Of a stretch of 64,000 bases of DNA, positions 61,416 to 64,000 are shown piece after piece; position 1 is the first letter of the stretch; every line of letters starts with the position of its first letter. Source of the stretch: JBNRMW01 sp050309795 (lineage in GTDB: Bacteria; Bacillota_I; Bacilli_A; Erysipelotrichales; Erysipelotrichaceae); the NCBI GenBank assembly GCA_050309795.1, contig JBNRMW010000010.1, forward strand, positions 11,604-75,603. Direction: 5' to 3'. Under the pieces are notes generated by a model. That model was given only the letters and a program-made list of their open reading frames with translations, made no database searches and was not told the DNA's origin. The position numbers and the translations under genes were made by a program.

Positions 61416-62219
61416 TTATTCTAATCCTAGTTTTTCTTCAACATTTCTGAGGATGTCTTCATAGCCAAGCACGCTGACACTCTCCATTTGACCATGGTCT
61501 GCTAAGTGTCGATAGTGTTGGTCAATTGGTAAGCGGCCGAGGATTTCCAGTTCTTGTTGAGCAGCAAATTGTTCAAGCTGACTTTCGCCAAATGGATAGA
61601 GTTTCTTTTGACAATCTGGACACTCAATCCAACTCATGTTTTCGATAACCCCCAAGATTGGAATATTCATTTTATTTGCCATGGTTATGGCTTTGGAGAC
61701 AATCATGGATACCAAAGATTGTGGTGTTGTAACCACCACAATACCATCAATTGGTAACGCTTGATAGATGGTCAACGGGACATCCCCGGTTCCTGGAGGT
61801 AAGTCAATGAGCATAACATCGATTTCTCCCCAAAACGCTTTTCCATAAAATTCTTTGACCGCATTCGCAACCATTGGTCCCCGCCAAATGACGGCTTCAT
61901 CGTCGCTTGGAAGCAGCATATTGCCCGTTAATATTTTCATTCCATTAGAGGTTTCATGAGGATAAATCCCATCGTTGGTCCCTCTGGCTTTTTCGGTTAT
62001 TCCATACATTTGACCGATACTTGGCCCCGTTAAATCGGCATCTAAAATCGCAACCTTATAGCCTAAATGGCTTAGACCACTTGCTAGCAATCCCGTCACC
62101 ATGGATTTGCCGACACCGCCTTTCGCGGAGACCACACCAATCATCCGTTTAATTTTTGTTTCTTTTTTTGCTCGTTGAGCAAACGGATTAAAACGATTTT
62201 CTTCTTGTTTTGTACGCAT
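61416..62219 (-). CDS. mrp: Mrp/NBP35-family iron-sulfur carrier ATPase
   Basis: This 267-residue P-loop ATPase has a deviant Walker A (SAKGGVGKSM), LIDLPPGTGD and a C-terminal CPDC cluster-binding motif. It carries or inserts Fe-S clusters. No N-terminal DUF59 domain is present. A promoter followed immediately by a hairpin lies upstream (62244-62303). Confidence 0.94.
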   Translation of the reverse strand: MRTKQEENRFNPFAQRAKKETKIKRMIGVVSAKGGVGKSMVTGLLASGLSHLGYKVAILDADLTGPSIGQMYGITEKARGTNDGIYPHETSNGMKILTGNMLLPSDDEAVIWRGPMVANAVKEFYGKAFWGEIDVMLIDLPPGTGDVPLTIYQALPIDGIVVVTTPQSLVSMIVSKAITMANKMNIPILGVIENMSWIECPDCQKKLYPFGESQLEQFAAQQELEILGRLPIDQHYRHLADHGQMESVSVLGYEDILRNVEEKLGLE

Positions 62220-62238
62220 AGATTCCTCGATTCTTTTT

Positions 62239-62303
62239 AAAAACCTAGCCTTCTACGCTAGGTATACCTTCATTATTATAAGTCTTCAGCTACTAAATTT
62301 CAA
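62239..62303 (-). promoter_or_regulatory. mrp promoter with terminator-like hairpin in the 5' leader
   Basis: TTGAAA (62298-62303), 17 nt and TATAAT (62275-62280) form a strong promoter on the minus strand. About 5 nt after the predicted start, ACCTAGC-GTAGAAG-GCTAGGT (62243-62263) and TTTTT form an intrinsic-terminator-like hairpin before the CGAGGAA ribosome site. It may end the WYL operon, attenuate mrp, or both. Confidence 0.7.
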
Positions 62304-62313
62304 TGAAATTGGT

Positions 62314-63252
62314 CTAGGGTTTTCCATCTAAATTGTAGTACTGGCTTAATCGTTGGTGGTGCTGCTTAACTTCGTCAATTAGCCAGGTTGGGGAACAGAC
62401 TTCTACATTCCCACCCATTTCTAAAACGAGACGAATCGTCGCTATTTTGCCTCGAGTTTCAACAAATAATTCAAAATCTTGATCATTGATTATTTCGATT
62501 CTTTGGTTTTCCCCATAGATTTGTTCCGCATAATGAGGGGCATCACGGATAATTAAATGGAGTTGATAAACTTCTTGGAAACGAAAGCCAAAATCATCAA
62601 TTTCCTGATTGAGATTAAAGTATGGATCACGCAAAAAGGATTCCTCTAACACTTCGAGTTCCACGATACGATTGATCTTAAAGGTACTCACCCCTTCATA
62701 TTTAAGGTAGCCAATGGTATAAAATCCTTGATTGATTTCGAAGGTATGGTAGGGCTCAAAGACATATTCTTTGGTGCTAAGGAGTCCTCGTTGATAAAGA
62801 AGACGAACCCGTGATTTCTGCGCAATGGCTTGAGTCAGTTTCGCTAAATGTTGTTCCATAATAGCTAGGGGCATGGTGTAGCGATGAACATCTTTTGAAG
62901 CTAAGCTGCTTGCCTCCTGTTCATTGGCGATGAGTTGTTGATAGCCTTGTTTAAAGGGTTTATTAATTAAAGGATGCTGAGAATTTAAGAGATAATCCTT
63001 CGCATTAATTAAACTTTCACGTTGTTCTAAAGTCAATGGAGCAAGCGGAAAAAACGCCGCATCTTTTAAAAGATAACCTCCGTGTTGTCCAGGTAAAGAC
63101 TCGATATAATAGCCAGCGGTTTCGAGTTCCCGTTTAAATTCGATGATGTTGCGGGGATTGACTTCAAGCTCATCTGCTATTTCTTGTTTCTTCATTAAGC
63201 CCCGACTTTTTAGTAAGAGCAGCATCTTAATGGTTAGAGCTGTGCGGTTCAA
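62314..63252 (-). CDS. WYL-domain (YafY-type) transcriptional regulator
   Basis: The 312-residue protein has an N-terminal HTH (KKQEIADELEVNPRNIIEFKRELETAGYYI) and a WYL domain (RVRLLYQRG, HTFEINQGFYTIGYLK). It is translationally coupled to the preceding hypothetical gene (ATGA overlap). WYL proteins are ligand-sensing regulators, often of stress or mobile systems; no such system adjoins here. Confidence 0.9.
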   Translation of the reverse strand: MNRTALTIKMLLLLKSRGLMKKQEIADELEVNPRNIIEFKRELETAGYYIESLPGQHGGYLLKDAAFFPLAPLTLEQRESLINAKDYLLNSQHPLINKPFKQGYQQLIANEQEASSLASKDVHRYTMPLAIMEQHLAKLTQAIAQKSRVRLLYQRGLLSTKEYVFEPYHTFEINQGFYTIGYLKYEGVSTFKINRIVELEVLEESFLRDPYFNLNQEIDDFGFRFQEVYQLHLIIRDAPHYAEQIYGENQRIEIINDQDFELFVETRGKIATIRLVLEMGGNVEVCSPTWLIDEVKQHHQRLSQYYNLDGKP

Positions 63253-63800
63253 AGTAATACCTGGCTTTCAATGACCGTTATGGTTGTATTTAGCTTGTAG
63301 AAATCGTGTTCGCTGCTCATAATTCGATACAATCGACCTAAGCTTAAATAAGGAAGCCCTTCATAAAAGAGGAGTTCACATTTTGGATCTAAGATCTCTC
63401 CATTTTGTAGATAGAGGGAAATACGATGATTGGTGTACGCTTGGACATAGTCCAATTTAAAAGTACTTCTCAAGCGTTTCGAAATAGAAATCAAACCATT
63501 CTCGTGTTTTAATAATTGAGCCAAATTAATAACCGGCTTCAAAATAAGGACACAGTCATCATAAAGGTCGTATAAAACACTAACCCCAGTGAGCCCTTTC
63601 GAACCGTAGTTGCAGTCCATGTAGAAAGCTTGGGCTTCGTCCTTACTATTAAAGGTTAGTCGTACTTGTTCATCGAGAATGGAACATAGTTCAAAGTTTT
63701 CAGTGAATAGTTGATACTGAATTTCAATAAGTTCGGTAAGATTTTTATATGGGATTTGATCCTTTTGACGCATTGTTGTCATGAGTTGTTTTAAGTTCAT
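63249..63800 (-). CDS. Hypothetical protein co-transcribed with a WYL regulator
   Basis: This 183-residue protein is soluble, with no recognised family. It has FNSKDEAQAFYMDCNYGS, a mid-hydrophobic core and ends in a helix-strand tail. The GGAGGA site supports the ATG at 63800. Its overlap with the WYL gene suggests it is that regulator's partner or target. Confidence 0.75.
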   Translation of the reverse strand: MNLKQLMTTMRQKDQIPYKNLTELIEIQYQLFTENFELCSILDEQVRLTFNSKDEAQAFYMDCNYGSKGLTGVSVLYDLYDDCVLILKPVINLAQLLKHENGLISISKRLRSTFKLDYVQAYTNHRISLYLQNGEILDPKCELLFYEGLPYLSLGRLYRIMSSEHDFYKLNTTITVIESQVLL

Positions 63801-63839
63801 ACTATTTCCTCCTAAGTTGACCTTAGTATAGCACTCTTT

Positions 63840-63858
63840 CTTACATCATTTATGTAAG
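63840..63858. promoter_or_regulatory. Inverted repeat CTTACAT-N5-ATGTAAG, candidate operator
   Basis: Perfect 7-bp arms upstream of the extended -10 TGC-TATACT of the WYL operon. A likely binding site for the WYL regulator. Confidence 0.5.
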
Positions 63859-63872
63859 GTTGACGAATTTGT

Positions 63873-63897
63873 AAAAAAAAGACTCCGTAAGGAGTCT
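63873..63897 (-). terminator. Terminator of the rRNA operon
   Basis: On the minus strand AGACTCC-TTAC-GGAGTCT is followed by TTTTTTT, 6 nt beyond the 5S rRNA 3' end. Confidence 0.92.
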
Positions 63898-63902
63898 AGA
63901 TA

Positions 63903-64000
63903 CCTGGCAACGTGCGATTTTCACACGAAGTGCTATCGTAGCCGCTAAAGTGCTTAACTTCTGTGTTCGAGATGGGAACAGGTGTGACCACTTTGCTATC
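63903..64000 (-). rRNA. 5S ribosomal RNA, partial (5' end beyond window)
   Basis: The plus strand carries CCTGGCAACG, CTTAACTTCTGTGTTCGAGA and TGGGAACAGGTGTGACC, the reverse complement of conserved 5S rRNA segments. The 3' end is at about 63903; the first bases lie outside the window. It implies a 16S-23S-5S operon to the right. Confidence 0.93.

Noticed and set aside
1..64000. CRISPR arrays, prophage genes, intact transposases or integrases
   Set aside because: No regularly spaced short repeats, terminase, capsid, transposase or integrase motifs were seen on either strand.

Overview
The window is a 64 kb, gene-dense piece of a low-to-moderate GC Bacillota (Firmicutes) chromosome. Three aminoacyl-tRNA synthetase transcripts carry T-box leaders, DivIVA and SepF lie side by side, a sortase-anchored (LPKTG) adhesin is present, and so are trigger factor/Lon under a CIRCE element, RNase HIII, MutS2 and a monomeric [FeFe] hydrogenase. 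Together these point to an anaerobic, Gram-positive, low-GC lineage. Phosphocholine-type LicA/LicC genes would fit Erysipelotrichia, but that placement is an inference. Nearly all genes lie on the minus strand. Only tmcAL, a TetR-family gene and rnhC are on the plus strand. A partial 5S rRNA gene closes the right edge.

Layout. 1-3.0 kb: end of a cell-surface polysaccharide/teichoic acid cluster (partial glycosyltransferase, a LicA-like kinase fusion, a LicC-like cytidylyltransferase). 3.0-4.2 kb: a toxin-antitoxin remnant whose YafQ-type toxin has an in-frame amber codon, flanked by two near-identical terminators. 4.2-13.9 kb: a 2447-residue LPXTG adhesin and a membrane-anchored Big2-domain protein. 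14-17 kb: rpmF operon, an O-antigen-ligase-like protein and a hydrolase-fold protein lacking its nucleophile. 17-23.3 kb: tmcAL, an ECF sigma/putative anti-sigma/serpin operon, a YebC-type gene, a DUF368 transporter and a lysophospholipase-like hydrolase. 23.4-33.2 kb: [FeFe] hydrogenase, pheST, TetR regulator, an rRNA methylase and ileS. 33-38.5 kb: divIVA-sepF, hpf, a zinc phospholipase C-like protein, a GntR/ABC exporter operon and an XRE/DUF2975 pair. 38.6-46.7 kb: valS, tig-lon-engB, a hypothetical gene and tRNA-Arg. 46.7-56.6 kb: a repair and cell-envelope series (uvrC, murI, mutS2, cvpA, rnhC, comEB, a rhomboid protease, rluD, lspA). 56.6-64 kb: dUTPase, Gx transporter, NusG-domain-II protein, KtrAB, cysE, deoxynucleoside kinase, mrp, a WYL regulator operon and 5S rRNA.

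Regulation is unusually readable. Three T-box leaders (Phe, Ile, Val), a CIRCE operator on tig-lon-engB, a GntR operator and several terminators can be seen directly. Five transcription units (tmcAL, the TetR gene, rnhC, lspA and a 210-residue hypothetical) have an extended -10 promoter 6-8 nt before the start codon and no Shine-Dalgarno, which predicts leaderless mRNAs. Most other genes have strong GGAGG-type sites. The items most worth a second look are this leaderless set, the sigma/anti-sigma/serpin operon, CIRCE control of tig-lon-engB, the LicA fusion with a decayed nucleotidyltransferase domain, the Ser-less hydrolase and the amber-interrupted toxin.
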